This document shows positions 9,718 through 18,439 of a stretch of 64,000 nt of DNA, in pieces (the stretch's first letter is position 1; the number at the start of each line of letters is the position of its first letter). The stretch spans positions 2,718,501 through 2,782,500 of the forward strand of contig NC_021149.1 of assembly GCF_000380335.1 (NCBI RefSeq), given 5' to 3'. The translations under genes were made by a program, and so were the position numbers. This DNA comes from Azotobacter vinelandii CA (lineage in GTDB: Bacteria; Pseudomonadota; Gammaproteobacteria; Pseudomonadales; Pseudomonadaceae). The notes under the pieces are model-generated. The model was not told the origin of the DNA and did no database searches. It saw nothing but the letters and a program-made list of their open reading frames with translations.

Positions 9718-11576
9718 GCCACCGGCCTCGCGCCCAGCCGGGGCGCCCAGCGCGCCACCTGGCCGCGCTGCAGGCTGTGCAGCGTCAGTTCGGAGAACAG
9801 GTTGATCGCCACGTGGCGGGCGAAGAACTGCTCCAGCACGGCGCCGAACAGAAAGGGGCTGTCGCCGGAGAACGCCTGTTCGTCCAGCGTCACCGCCACC
9901 TGCACGCCGCGCCCGTGCATCAGGGGGCCGGGTTGCGGCAGGCGGCGGAACACCGGGCTGCAGGCGACCCGCCGCAGGCTTTCCACCTGGCGCCGCAGGC
10001 CCGACTCGGCGTCGTCCAGGTACAAGGCCAGCAACTGGCGCAGCATGGCCGCGCCGCGCTCGCCGTCCAGTTCGGTCATGAGCCGATGGTTCAGGCCCAG
10101 GTGGCTGATCAGCTTCCAGGTCTGCGCGCCCTCGGCCAGCGACGGCCGGGGCCGGGTCGGCCCGCGCAACACCTTGACCCGTCCCACCGGGGCCGATACC
10201 GCCAGCGAGAAATCGCTGTCGCCGTCCAGCGGCAGCAGCAGCGGCAGGTCGCGGTTGGTGCACAGTGTCTCCACCACCAGATGGCGGAGCGCCGCGCCGA
10301 AGGGCGCCTCGTGCTGATCCACCAGGGAAACGAAGATTTCGCTGCCGACATAGCCGGTGCGGCTGCCGTGCAGGCGGGCCTGCTCGGAGAGCAGGCGCGG
10401 CTCGCGGCGCAGCGCGTAGTAGGCGCCGTGGTCGCGTCCGTCGGCGCCGAACGAGGCGTAGAACGGACGGAACTCCTGGGCCTCGCTGCCGCTGCCGTGG
10501 CCGGACATGCGGGTGACCGAATGCACCTCGTAGTCGAGCGCCCGGGTGCGGTCCACCACCAGGTGGTAGTCGCGGCTGCGCGGCGAGACCAGCACCCGGT
10601 CGGCGCGCTTGGCGAACAGGTTGACGACCGGCGTGCAGTGCAGCGCCAGGTCGTCCGTCTCCACCAGGCGCTCCAGTGCGGCGTCGTCCTGATCGAACAG
10701 CAGCAGCAGTTCGAAGCGCTCGCCCCGCAGCCCCTGCAGCGCGCGGCGCAGGCCGCCGACGCTGAAGAACAGGAAACGCGCCGGGCAGGCGAAGTATTCC
10801 TGCAGCAGCCGGTAGCCCTGGAAGGTGCGGCCGTCGTCGGGCAACAGCGCCTGGCTGGCGGAAAAGCCCTCGTGACGCACGCAGGCGGCGTCCAGCGGCG
10901 TGCCCCAGGCGCCGTCCGGGCCGGCCTCGCGGCAGAGCACCGCGACGCTGTGACCGGCGATCAGCTCCAGCAGGCGCAGCGCCCGCTGCTCGGGGCCCGC
11001 CAGGTGGAACTCCAGCCGCTCCAGGGCCAGGCTGTCGCAGCGCTGGCCGGCGGTGATGCGCAGGCGGATGCGCAGGGCGGCGCGGGCGCGCTGCCGGTAT
11101 GCCCCGGCGGGCAGGTCGGTGGGCACCCGGCCGTAGTGCACGCCGTCCAGCTCCAGCGGCCACAGGGTGAGCGCATGGCCGGTGCGGAACTCGCAGACGG
11201 TCTGCTCGCCGTGGGCCAGGTTGGCATGCAGCGCGGTGCCGGCGGGCAGCGTGAAGCCGTTGGCCAGGCTGCCCTCGTTGAGGCTGGGTTGCAGCCTGAC
11301 GATGGCCATCGCCGGCATCGGCGCCGAGTAGTTGGGATGGATCACATCGAGCAGGTGCTGGGAAAGGCGCGGAAACTCCGCGTCCATCTTCAGTTGGATG
11401 CGCGCGGTGAGGAAGCTGAAACCTTCGAGCAGGCGCTCGACATAGGGGTCGGCGATTTCGATGCCGTGCATGCCCAGGCGGCCGGCCACCTTGGGAAAAC
11501 GTTCGGCGAACTCCGCTCCCAGCTCGCGCAGGTAGCCCAGTTCCCGGTTGTAGTAATCCAGTAGACGCGCATCCAT
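9714..11576 (-). CDS. tssF: T6SS baseplate subunit TssF
   Basis: The 620-residue protein has the diagnostic N-terminus (LLDYYNRELGYLRELGAEFA, then FPKVAGRLG and DPYVERLLEGFSFLTARIQ) of TssF (VasA family). It forms baseplate wedges with TssG, TssE and TssK under the sheath. The start codon overlaps the tssE stop by one base (TGATG) and the stop overlaps the tssG start by four. Length is normal. Confidence 0.95.
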   Translation of the reverse strand: MDARLLDYYNRELGYLRELGAEFAERFPKVAGRLGMHGIEIADPYVERLLEGFSFLTARIQLKMDAEFPRLSQHLLDVIHPNYSAPMPAMAIVRLQPSLNEGSLANGFTLPAGTALHANLAHGEQTVCEFRTGHALTLWPLELDGVHYGRVPTDLPAGAYRQRARAALRIRLRITAGQRCDSLALERLEFHLAGPEQRALRLLELIAGHSVAVLCREAGPDGAWGTPLDAACVRHEGFSASQALLPDDGRTFQGYRLLQEYFACPARFLFFSVGGLRRALQGLRGERFELLLLFDQDDAALERLVETDDLALHCTPVVNLFAKRADRVLVSPRSRDYHLVVDRTRALDYEVHSVTRMSGHGSGSEAQEFRPFYASFGADGRDHGAYYALRREPRLLSEQARLHGSRTGYVGSEIFVSLVDQHEAPFGAALRHLVVETLCTNRDLPLLLPLDGDSDFSLAVSAPVGRVKVLRGPTRPRPSLAEGAQTWKLISHLGLNHRLMTELDGERGAAMLRQLLALYLDDAESGLRRQVESLRRVACSPVFRRLPQPGPLMHGRGVQVAVTLDEQAFSGDSPFLFGAVLEQFFARHVAINLFSELTLHSLQRGQVARWAPRLGARPVA

Positions 11577-12118
11577 CAGTCGATCGCCAGGTCGTGCAAC
11601 AGGGATTGGCCGCTTTCCAGATCCAGTTCGGAACGCACGCGGAATTCCACCGGGTACGGCGCCGACCAGAGCCGGGCGCGGATCTCGAAGACCAGTTCGT
11701 TGTGGTGCATGAGCCGCTTGTCCGGCTCGTCGATGTGCAGCACCTCGACGCTGTCCGGCAGCAGGCGCGGTTCGAAGCGCAGGATGGCCAGGCGCAGCCG
11801 GGAGGCGAGTTCCTGGCAGTCCAGCTCGGAAATGCGCTTGCCGGCCAGCGGCAGCACGCCGTAGTTCAGCACCGAGCGCTGCGCTTCGCCGAACGGCGCC
11901 AGATCCAGGTCGGCGGCCATGCTGATGGTGTTGAACAGCCAGGCCAGGTCGCGCAGCACCGCGGCGCGCAACTCGCCGGTGCTGGCGCCCGGCGTCAGGG
12001 GTTCCGTGCGTTGCAGGGGCTCGTCGTCGGTCAGACGGTCGAGCAGCGCCGGGCGCAGGCGGTCGCGCTTGCCGCGCGCTTGCCGCCTGTCCCTGGGCGT
12101 GTGCAGCGGATCAGCCAT
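11576..12118 (-). CDS. tssE: T6SS gp25-like baseplate protein TssE
   Basis: The 180-residue protein has a basic N-terminus (RDRRQARGKRDRLRPALLDRL), followed by the gp25/lysozyme-like fold core (LRDLAWLFNT, VLNYGVLPLAGK, AILRFEPRLLPDSV). TssE nucleates sheath assembly on the baseplate. A GAGGTGG ribosome site precedes the ATG. The gene is 102 bases beyond hcp and overlaps tssF. Confidence 0.92.
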   Translation of the reverse strand: MADPLHTPRDRRQARGKRDRLRPALLDRLTDDEPLQRTEPLTPGASTGELRAAVLRDLAWLFNTISMAADLDLAPFGEAQRSVLNYGVLPLAGKRISELDCQELASRLRLAILRFEPRLLPDSVEVLHIDEPDKRLMHHNELVFEIRARLWSAPYPVEFRVRSELDLESGQSLLHDLAID

Positions 12119-12177
12119 GGGCCACCTCGGCGGACGGGTCGCGTGGATTCTTCATGCAACGGCTTTCCGGGATAGAG

Positions 12178-12214
12178 TCGGGCGCGACCGGCCGCCCACG
12201 GTCGGGCGCGCCCG
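12178..12214 (-). terminator. Stem-loop just after hcp (possible attenuator)
   Basis: On the minus strand, a few bases past the hcp stop, CGACCG and CGGTCG can pair, extended outward by GGGCG/CGCCC after a small bulge. No T-run follows. It could protect or partly end the hcp transcript, which must be made in excess over the baseplate genes. This is an inference from the fold only. Confidence 0.4.
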
Positions 12215-12220
12215 CGGCGC

Positions 12221-12715
12221 TCAGAGCTCGGTGTTCTGGGGGATGTTCCAGCCCATGGTGACCTCGCCGCCCGCGCTGCCGTCGTCCTGCTGGGGCGTGT
12301 AGCCGAATTCCACCTCGGGGGCCTGGAAGGCGTACTCGATGAGCAGGCGCTCCTGCTCGTCGTCCCTGTCGACGCCCTTGATGTCCGCCTTGGTGACCAG
12401 CACGTTGGTCAGGGTGATGGTCATGAAGACCATCTTGTCGCCGTCGGAGAGCCGGGAGCAGGACAGTTCCACCGTTCCCAGGCTGGTGCCGTTGGCGCAC
12501 TTCTTGAACGCGGTCGGCGCGGAGGCCTCCACGTAGGAAACCACGTGCAGGTCGGTGAAGCTGGCCCGGCCGGGGGTGCCGCCGCCGCCGGAATCCAGGG
12601 AGCCGGGCTGGCTGATTCCCCAGGTGAACGACTTGATGTCGAGCCAGGCAGCGTGTTGGGACTCCTGGGACTCGCCCTGGACGCCCTCGATCTTCAGGTG
12701 CATCGACGTGCTCAT
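12221..12715 (-). CDS. hcp: T6SS tube protein Hcp (TssD)
   Basis: The 164-residue protein starts MSTSMHLKIEGVQGESQE and has the usual Hcp pattern: WLDIKSFTWGISQPGS, then GRASFTDLHVVSYVEASAP, and a C-terminal PEVEFGYTPQQ-WNIPQNTEL segment. Hexamers stack into the secreted inner tube and carry small effectors. AAGGAG lies about nine bases ahead of the ATG. It is separated by spacers from both tssC and tssE, unlike the tightly overlapping genes elsewhere in the operon, which would allow separate dosage. Confidence 0.96.
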   Translation of the reverse strand: MSTSMHLKIEGVQGESQESQHAAWLDIKSFTWGISQPGSLDSGGGGTPGRASFTDLHVVSYVEASAPTAFKKCANGTSLGTVELSCSRLSDGDKMVFMTITLTNVLVTKADIKGVDRDDEQERLLIEYAFQAPEVEFGYTPQQDDGSAGGEVTMGWNIPQNTEL

Positions 12716-12761
12716 CGCTAACTCTCCTTTATCGGACCAAAGAATCTTTCGGTTGCGGTAT

Positions 12762-14264
12762 TCAGGCTTCGCTGCCCTTCACCGACGGCAGTTTCGAGAC
12801 CAGCCGCAGGGACACGGTCAACCCTTCGAGCTGGTAGTGGGGACGCAGGAAGAACTTGGCCGCGTAGTAGCCCGGGTTGTCCGGCTGCTCCTCGACGCGC
12901 ACCTCGGCGGCGGCCAGGGGCTTCCTGGCCTTGGTCAGTTGCGAGGAATTGAGCGGATCGCCGTCCACATAGGTCATGATCCATTTGTTGAGCCAGCGCT
13001 CGATGTCGCCGCGCTCCTGGAAGGAACCGATCTTGTCGCGCACGATGCACTTGAGGTAATGCGCGAAGCGGCAGCAGGCGAACAGATAGGGCAGGCGCGC
13101 CGACAGCCGGGCGTTGGTGGTGGCGTCGGCATCCATGTATTCGGCGGGTTTCTGCAGCGACTGGGCGCCGATGAAAGCGGCGACGTTGGTGTTCTTGCGG
13201 TGGACCAGCGGCATGAAACCGTTCTTGGCCAGTTCCGCCTCGCGGCGGTCGCTGATGGCGATCTCGGTGGGACATTTCATGTCCACCCCGCCGTCGTCGG
13301 TGGGAAAACTGTGGTACGGCAGGTTTTCCACCGCCCCGCCGCTTTCCACGCCGCGGATCGAGGTACACCAGCCGTAGAGCTTGAACGAGCGGTTGATGTT
13401 CACGCCCATCGCGTAGGCCGAGTTGGCCCAGGCGTAGCGGTCGTGGTTGGTGCTGTCGGTGTCTTCCTCGAAATCGAACGCGTCCACCGGGTTGGTGCGA
13501 CTGCCGTAGGGCGTGCGGGCCAGGAAGCGCGGCATGGTCAGCGCCAGGTAGCGCGAGTCCTCCGACTCGCGCAGGGCGCGCCAGGCGGCGTATTCGCTGT
13601 TCTGGAAGATCTTGCTCAGGTCGCGCGGGTTGGCCAGTTCCTGCCAGGTTTCCATCTGCATGACCGATGGCGCTGCCGCGGTGATCACCGGGCAGTGCGC
13701 GGCGGCGGCGATGCGTGCCAGCTCGCTCAGGGTTTCCACGTCCGGCGGGCTGTGGTCGAAATGGAAATCGCCGATCAGGCAGCCGTAGGGCTCGCCGCCG
13801 AACTGGCCGTATTCCTCTTCGTAGATCTTCTTGAACAGCGGGCTCTGGTCCCAGCCCACGCCTTTGTGCCGCTTGAGATTGCGCGCCAGCTCCTTCTTGG
13901 AGATCGGCAGCACGCGGATCTTCAGCATCTCGTCGGTTTCGGTGTTGTTGACCAGGTGATGCAGGCCGCGCCAACTGCCTTCCAGTTGCTGGAAGTCGGC
14001 GTGGTGCAGGATCAGGTTCACCTGTTCGGTCAGCTTGCGGTCGATTTCCGCGATGATGGACTGGATGCTGTTGTAGGCGTCGCCGGACAGGCCGACGCTC
14101 TGCTCCAGCGCCTGCCGGGCCAGCGTGCGCACGGCGTCCTCCACCACGCTGCGCGCCTGTTCCGTCTTGGGCCGGAACTCCTTCTGCAACAGCGCGGCGA
14201 ATTCGCTTTCGTCGTATTCGGCAAGCTGCGCGCCCGGTACGAGGGCGCCATCGATCTGTTTCAT
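12762..14264 (-). CDS. tssC: T6SS contractile sheath large subunit TssC (VipB)
   Basis: The 500-residue protein matches TssC along its length, including EGSWRGLHHLV, the DFHFDHSPPDVETL stretch and the cysteine-containing FACCRFAHYLKCIVRDKIGSF region near the C-terminus. It forms the sheath with TssB; the complex is the ClpV substrate. A GAGGAG site lies upstream, 13 bases after the tssB stop. Length is usual. Confidence 0.96.
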   Translation of the reverse strand: MKQIDGALVPGAQLAEYDESEFAALLQKEFRPKTEQARSVVEDAVRTLARQALEQSVGLSGDAYNSIQSIIAEIDRKLTEQVNLILHHADFQQLEGSWRGLHHLVNNTETDEMLKIRVLPISKKELARNLKRHKGVGWDQSPLFKKIYEEEYGQFGGEPYGCLIGDFHFDHSPPDVETLSELARIAAAAHCPVITAAAPSVMQMETWQELANPRDLSKIFQNSEYAAWRALRESEDSRYLALTMPRFLARTPYGSRTNPVDAFDFEEDTDSTNHDRYAWANSAYAMGVNINRSFKLYGWCTSIRGVESGGAVENLPYHSFPTDDGGVDMKCPTEIAISDRREAELAKNGFMPLVHRKNTNVAAFIGAQSLQKPAEYMDADATTNARLSARLPYLFACCRFAHYLKCIVRDKIGSFQERGDIERWLNKWIMTYVDGDPLNSSQLTKARKPLAAAEVRVEEQPDNPGYYAAKFFLRPHYQLEGLTVSLRLVSKLPSVKGSEA

Positions 14265-14277
14265 CGTCCCTTACTCC

Positions 14278-14844
14278 TCAGGATTCCTGCGCCTGCTCGT
14301 CGCGGACCGGCTGGTCCGCCTCGCGCGGCACCCTCGGGTTGGTGGCCAGGGTTTCCAGCAGGGCCGGGTCCTGCAGTACCTGGGCGATCAGTTCCTCGGC
14401 GCCGGTCTTGCCGTCCATGTAGGACATCAGGTTGGCCAACTGGGTACGCGCCTCCAGCAGCTTGCGCAGCGGCTCGATCTTGTGCGCCACCTGGGCCGGG
14501 GAAAAGTCGTCCAGTTGCTCGAAGGTCAGGTCGACCAGCAACTGGCCATCGCCGGTCAGGGTGTTGGGCACGCCGAAGGCCACGCGCGGCTTGAGCGACT
14601 CCATGCGGTCGTCGAAGTTGTCGATGTCGATTTCCACGAACTTGCGCTCGGCCAGTTCCGGCAGGGGCTCGACCTGCTTGCCGGTCAGGTCCGCCATGAC
14701 GCCCATCACGAAGGGAAGCTGCACCTTGCGGTCCGAGCCGTAGATTTCGACGTCGTACTCGATCTGCACGCGCGGCGAGCGATTGCGTCCGACGAACTTC
14801 TGACCGCTGTCTTTCTGGGGCGAGTTTTTGCGGATATCAGCCAT
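14278..14844 (-). CDS. tssB: T6SS contractile sheath small subunit TssB (VipA)
   Basis: The 188-residue protein (MADIRKNSPQKDSGQKFVGR...) has the TssB core RVQIEYDVEIYGSDRKVQLP and PFVMGVMADLTGK, then KFVEIDIDNFDDRM. I start it at the ATG at 14844, which has AGGAG about nine bases upstream; a longer in-frame start 13 codons earlier lacks a ribosome site. It pairs with TssC and lies directly upstream of it. Confidence 0.95.
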   Translation of the reverse strand: MADIRKNSPQKDSGQKFVGRNRSPRVQIEYDVEIYGSDRKVQLPFVMGVMADLTGKQVEPLPELAERKFVEIDIDNFDDRMESLKPRVAFGVPNTLTGDGQLLVDLTFEQLDDFSPAQVAHKIEPLRKLLEARTQLANLMSYMDGKTGAEELIAQVLQDPALLETLATNPRVPREADQPVRDEQAQES

Positions 14845-14919
14845 GATCCTGGGCTCCTGATTGGAACGACGGGTGGTCGGCACCTGTGGTGTCGTGGGTG
14901 GAAAGGGCCGCGGCGCGCA

Positions 14920-15954
14920 TCACGAAGGTGCCTTGCCGATCAGCAGATCGATCTGCGCCAGGCTGGCCGGAGCCAGGTCGCGCAGGATGTCGTAGAAACC
15001 GAGCTGCATGAGCCGCTGCGCGCGGCGCAGCAGAATCGGCGCCGGATGGCTGGGCTCGTGGCGCTCCAGGTAGACGCAGATCTTTTCCAGCAAGAGATTC
15101 ACATCGGCGCGGCTGTCCAGCTCCGCCGTGCGCCAGTCGACGGCGGCCGGCGCGAACGCGGCCGGGGATGCGCTCCCCGCTGCCTCGTCGCCGGCGGACG
15201 GGCTTTCGGCGGCGGCCGCCGGCGACGTGCCGCGGGAGGCCTCCAGCAGGCGCAGCAGAAGTTTTTCCAGCTCGGCGCTGTCGGGCAGCCAGCCCTCGCC
15301 GAGGCTGGCGCGCAGCCGCTCGGCGATAGCGCCCAGGGCCTGCAGGATCTCGGGCACGGCTCGCAGCTCCGGGTCGGCCATCTCCCAGGCACGGGCCAGT
15401 TCGGCCTGCGCGCGCTCGCGCCCGCCGGGATAATCGAGCTGCTCCGGGGCGTTGCCTTCGAGCAGCAGGCCGACCTCGCGCAGCGTCAGCCCTCCCACGG
15501 CGGCCAGCGGCGCGGCGCGCAGCGCGCGCAGGCAGAGCTGCGGGTCGAACAGGCCGGACAGCGCGTTGTGGCGCGGCAAGGGGTCCGTCTCGCCGTCCTC
15601 CTCGAGCAGCGGATGCAGTCCGTCCCAGTGGCCGTCGAGCAGCGCGGCGACCAGGCGCATGCCGTCGGCGTAGCCGGCCAGCCCGCGCAATTCGGTCCAG
15701 GCGCGGCTCAGCAGGACGGCGATGCGCAGGTCCTTGCTGGTCGCCAACAGGCGTTCGGCCTGCTGCGCCACCGCCCGCCAGTCCGGCTCTTCGGCCGGGA
15801 TGATGGTGCGGCCATACTGCTGCTCGGCCCTGGGCTGGACGGCCTGCATCAACTGCAGGAACTCCGCCGCGTATTCGAGATTGTCGCCGCACGGCCGCTC
15901 GTCGCTCACCGGGGCCAGCAGGGGAAGCAGATGTTCCGGGCATGACGTGGACAT
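14920..15954 (-). CDS. tssA: T6SS baseplate-capping protein TssA
   Basis: The 344-residue protein carries the N-terminal ImpA-type domain (LLAPVSDERPCGDNLEY, DWRAVAQQAERLLATSKDLRIAVLLSRAW, WDGLHPLLEEDGE) and a C-terminal helical part (SRADVNLLLEKICVYLERHEPSHPAPILLRRA) typical of TssA. It primes and coordinates tube and sheath growth. Two starts are possible: ATG 15954 (used here, AGG in the preceding bases) or ATG 15966, which overlaps the kinase stop as ATGA. The tssB gene begins 75 bases further on. Confidence 0.9.
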   Translation of the reverse strand: MSTSCPEHLLPLLAPVSDERPCGDNLEYAAEFLQLMQAVQPRAEQQYGRTIIPAEEPDWRAVAQQAERLLATSKDLRIAVLLSRAWTELRGLAGYADGMRLVAALLDGHWDGLHPLLEEDGETDPLPRHNALSGLFDPQLCLRALRAAPLAAVGGLTLREVGLLLEGNAPEQLDYPGGRERAQAELARAWEMADPELRAVPEILQALGAIAERLRASLGEGWLPDSAELEKLLLRLLEASRGTSPAAAAESPSAGDEAAGSASPAAFAPAAVDWRTAELDSRADVNLLLEKICVYLERHEPSHPAPILLRRAQRLMQLGFYDILRDLAPASLAQIDLLIGKAPS

Positions 15955-15962
15955 GGCGCGCC

Positions 15963-17741
15963 TCATTCGAAACGATGGCTGATGACGAGGTCCTGCTTGC
16001 CGCCGGCCTCCGGATCGACCACCAGCCGGGTGCGGAATGGCGGCAGTTCGCCGTTGCGGACCTCGATCCGGTAGACGCCCGGCGGCAGCGACAGCGTCTT
16101 CAGCGGCGGGCTCACGCCGCGCCGGCGGCCGCCGACATAAACCTCGCCCCAGGGCAGGATGCGCAGTTGCACCTGAACGGGGCTGACCTTGGGCTTGGCG
16201 ACTTTCTTCTCTTCTTTCTTCAGCGCGGCTGCCGCTTCCCGGGGCTTGTCCGCCACCGCCAGGCCCGGTGCCTGCGCAACCGCATCGGCGGCGCCCTCGC
16301 CGGGTCCGCCGTCCCTGGCCGGGGGCGTCCCGGCCGGGGATGCTTCGACCGGGGCTGTCGCGGCCACGGGCGGCTCGGCCGGCGGCGCTTCGCGCTCGGC
16401 GAACGGCGTCCGCGCCCATTCCTCGGCGGCCCTCTCCCTCTCCTCGGCGGCCCCGGCCTCGGCGACCTCATCCTGCCGCGTCGGGAGTCGGCGATGGGGC
16501 TCCGCGGCGGGCTCCCCTTCCCCGGCCGGTGCGGCGGCGACGGCGGGCTGCGGCTGCGCGTTCGGCTCCGGCTGCGTCTCGCCGTCCGGGCGCAGCAGGG
16601 CGAAGGCGATGCCGCCGATCGCCAGCAAGCCCACGCCCAAGACCGGCAGGCGCGGCGAAAACCCGCCGCGCGGCGCCCGTTCCGCCGGCGGCGGCTCGGC
16701 CGGCGCGCTCGGCGCGGGCTCCTGCGCCATTGGCGGCGGCGTCGCGGGCGCCGGCGGCTGGATCTCCGCTCCGCCCGGAGGCGGCGGCGGGACGGCCGGC
16801 AGGGGGGAATCGGGCAGGCGGTACTGCCCCGGCGAGACCGCCTGCAGGCCCAGCAGCGCGGCGAACGCGGCCACGTTCTGGGGGCGATCCTTGATGCTCA
16901 GTTGCAGGGCGCCATCGACCGCTTGCAGCAGGGCCTGGCCGTAGCCGAGGGCGCGGCCGGCCAGCGGCAGGTAGTTGTCCTGGATGCTGCGCACCACGGC
17001 GGCCGGCGGCAGCTCGCCGCTGACCAGCACGTGGATCACCGCGCCGAGGGCGTAGATATCGGTCCAGGGCCCCTGGCGCAGCGAAGGGTCGTCGGTGTAC
17101 TGCTCGATGGGCGCGTAGCCGGGCTTGAGCATGATGGTGCTGTCGTCCATCAGGTCGCCGATCAGCTTGCGCGCCGCGCCGAAGTCCAGCAGCACCGGCC
17201 GCCCGTCGGGCTGGATCAGGATATTGTCCAGGGCGATGTCGCGATGGAAGCACTGCGCCCGGTGCAGGGTTTCCAGCGCGCCCAGCAGCTCCGCCAGCAG
17301 CCGCAGGATCTCGCCCTCGGCCAGCGCCCGGCCGCCGGCCAGGCGCTGTTCCAGGGTCTGGCCCTCGTAGAAGGGCGTGGCCATGTAGGCGGTGCCGTGC
17401 TCTTCCCAGAAGCGCAGGACCTTGATCAGGCAGGGATGGTCGAACTGCGCCAGCAGCCGCGCCTCGTTGATGAAACCGGCCTGCCCCGCCTGGAAGGTGG
17501 CGGAGTAGCGCTCGCCGCGCAGCGACACGGTCAGGTCGCTGCCGCGCACCGCCAGCATGGCCGGCATGTATTCCTTGACGGCCACCACCCGCTGCAGGGC
17601 GTGGTCGAAGGCGCGGTAGACGATGCCGAAGCCGCCGATGCCGAGCACGCCGGTGATCTCCAGCTCGCCCATGCGGTGGCCCGCCGGCAGCGGCTGGGCG
17701 GCGACCATCTGCGCGGGATTCGTGTGCAGCGAATGGGTCAT
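15963..17741 (-). CDS. ppkA: Membrane Ser/Thr kinase of the T6SS threonine-phosphorylation pathway (PpkA-type)
   Basis: The 592-residue protein has a eukaryotic-type kinase domain with Gly loop GIGGFGIVYRA (34-44), Lys56 in VAVKEYMP, HRD at 166-168 and DFG at 186-188. A Pro/Ala-rich linker leads to one membrane helix (about 366-384), and a C-terminal periplasmic PEGA-type domain (about 520-592, LRILPWGEVYVGGRRRG) follows. PpkA phosphorylates the FHA protein to switch T6SS assembly on; PppA reverses it and TagF represses in parallel. The ATG overlaps the tagF stop (TGATG). Compared with the P. aeruginosa H1 kinase the periplasmic part differs, so the trigger may differ. Confidence 0.88.
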   Translation of the reverse strand: MTHSLHTNPAQMVAAQPLPAGHRMGELEITGVLGIGGFGIVYRAFDHALQRVVAVKEYMPAMLAVRGSDLTVSLRGERYSATFQAGQAGFINEARLLAQFDHPCLIKVLRFWEEHGTAYMATPFYEGQTLEQRLAGGRALAEGEILRLLAELLGALETLHRAQCFHRDIALDNILIQPDGRPVLLDFGAARKLIGDLMDDSTIMLKPGYAPIEQYTDDPSLRQGPWTDIYALGAVIHVLVSGELPPAAVVRSIQDNYLPLAGRALGYGQALLQAVDGALQLSIKDRPQNVAAFAALLGLQAVSPGQYRLPDSPLPAVPPPPPGGAEIQPPAPATPPPMAQEPAPSAPAEPPPAERAPRGGFSPRLPVLGVGLLAIGGIAFALLRPDGETQPEPNAQPQPAVAAAPAGEGEPAAEPHRRLPTRQDEVAEAGAAEERERAAEEWARTPFAEREAPPAEPPVAATAPVEASPAGTPPARDGGPGEGAADAVAQAPGLAVADKPREAAAALKKEEKKVAKPKVSPVQVQLRILPWGEVYVGGRRRGVSPPLKTLSLPPGVYRIEVRNGELPPFRTRLVVDPEAGGKQDLVISHRFE

Positions 17742-18439
17742 CACGATACGTCCCCCCGTTGAGGACCGAACAGGCGGGCGAACAGCGCATCGTCCGGTTC
17801 GCCGTTGTGGGTGTGGGTCTGCAGGGGCGCGCCGTCGCCCTGGTGGGTCCACCAGAAACCGGTCGCGCCGCGGGCGTCGAAGGACAGCGACAGTTCCGGC
17901 CAGGCCAGGCCCTGGTCGCCGGCTCCGGGCTCCAGCACGGCGAGGATGTCGCCGGCACCGCCACGCGGCGGCCGCCCCCGCCAGTCGCCCGGCACGGCGG
18001 CCAGCCGGTCGCTCAGTTGCTCGACCGAAAGTCCCTGGCGCACGGCGCCGAGAATGGCCTCGCCGACCTGGCGGTAGAACGGCGCCGCCCCTTCCAGCAG
18101 GGCGTTGTCGAACTCCGCCGGCGGTACGCCGAGGATCGCCGCCAGCGGGTAGTGGCGACCGACCCGGTCGTGGCTCGGCGCGAGGCAGCCCAGTTGCACG
18201 GCGTCGCAGCCCAGTCCGGCCGGCAGCAGGAAATTCCAGGCCGGCGCCACGGCGTAGTGTTGCGACAGCATCTGCGCGCCCTGTTGGCGCAGGGCGTTCA
18301 GGCCACTCTGCATCCAGCGCTCCCAGGCGCGCAGCAGCGGATAAGGCAACTGGCGCATCACGAAGTCGCCGGCCGCCGGGATCTTGCCGTACCAGCCCAC
18401 GGCGGTTTCAGCCTGGAAGATGGGGGCCACCATGCTCAT
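17741..18439 (-). CDS. tagF: T6SS post-translational repressor TagF
   Basis: The 232-residue protein has the TagF start AVGWYGKIPAAGDFVMRQLP and the WNFLLPAGLGCDAVQLGCLAPSHDRVGRHYPL-type core, described here in short pieces. TagF holds the T6SS in check independently of threonine phosphorylation, in some species by binding the FHA protein. It overlaps tssM (ATGA) and the kinase gene (TGATG), so repressor and kinase are made from the same message. Confidence 0.9.
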   Translation of the reverse strand: MSMVAPIFQAETAVGWYGKIPAAGDFVMRQLPYPLLRAWERWMQSGLNALRQQGAQMLSQHYAVAPAWNFLLPAGLGCDAVQLGCLAPSHDRVGRHYPLAAILGVPPAEFDNALLEGAAPFYRQVGEAILGAVRQGLSVEQLSDRLAAVPGDWRGRPPRGGAGDILAVLEPGAGDQGLAWPELSLSFDARGATGFWWTHQGDGAPLQTHTHNGEPDDALFARLFGPQRGDVS

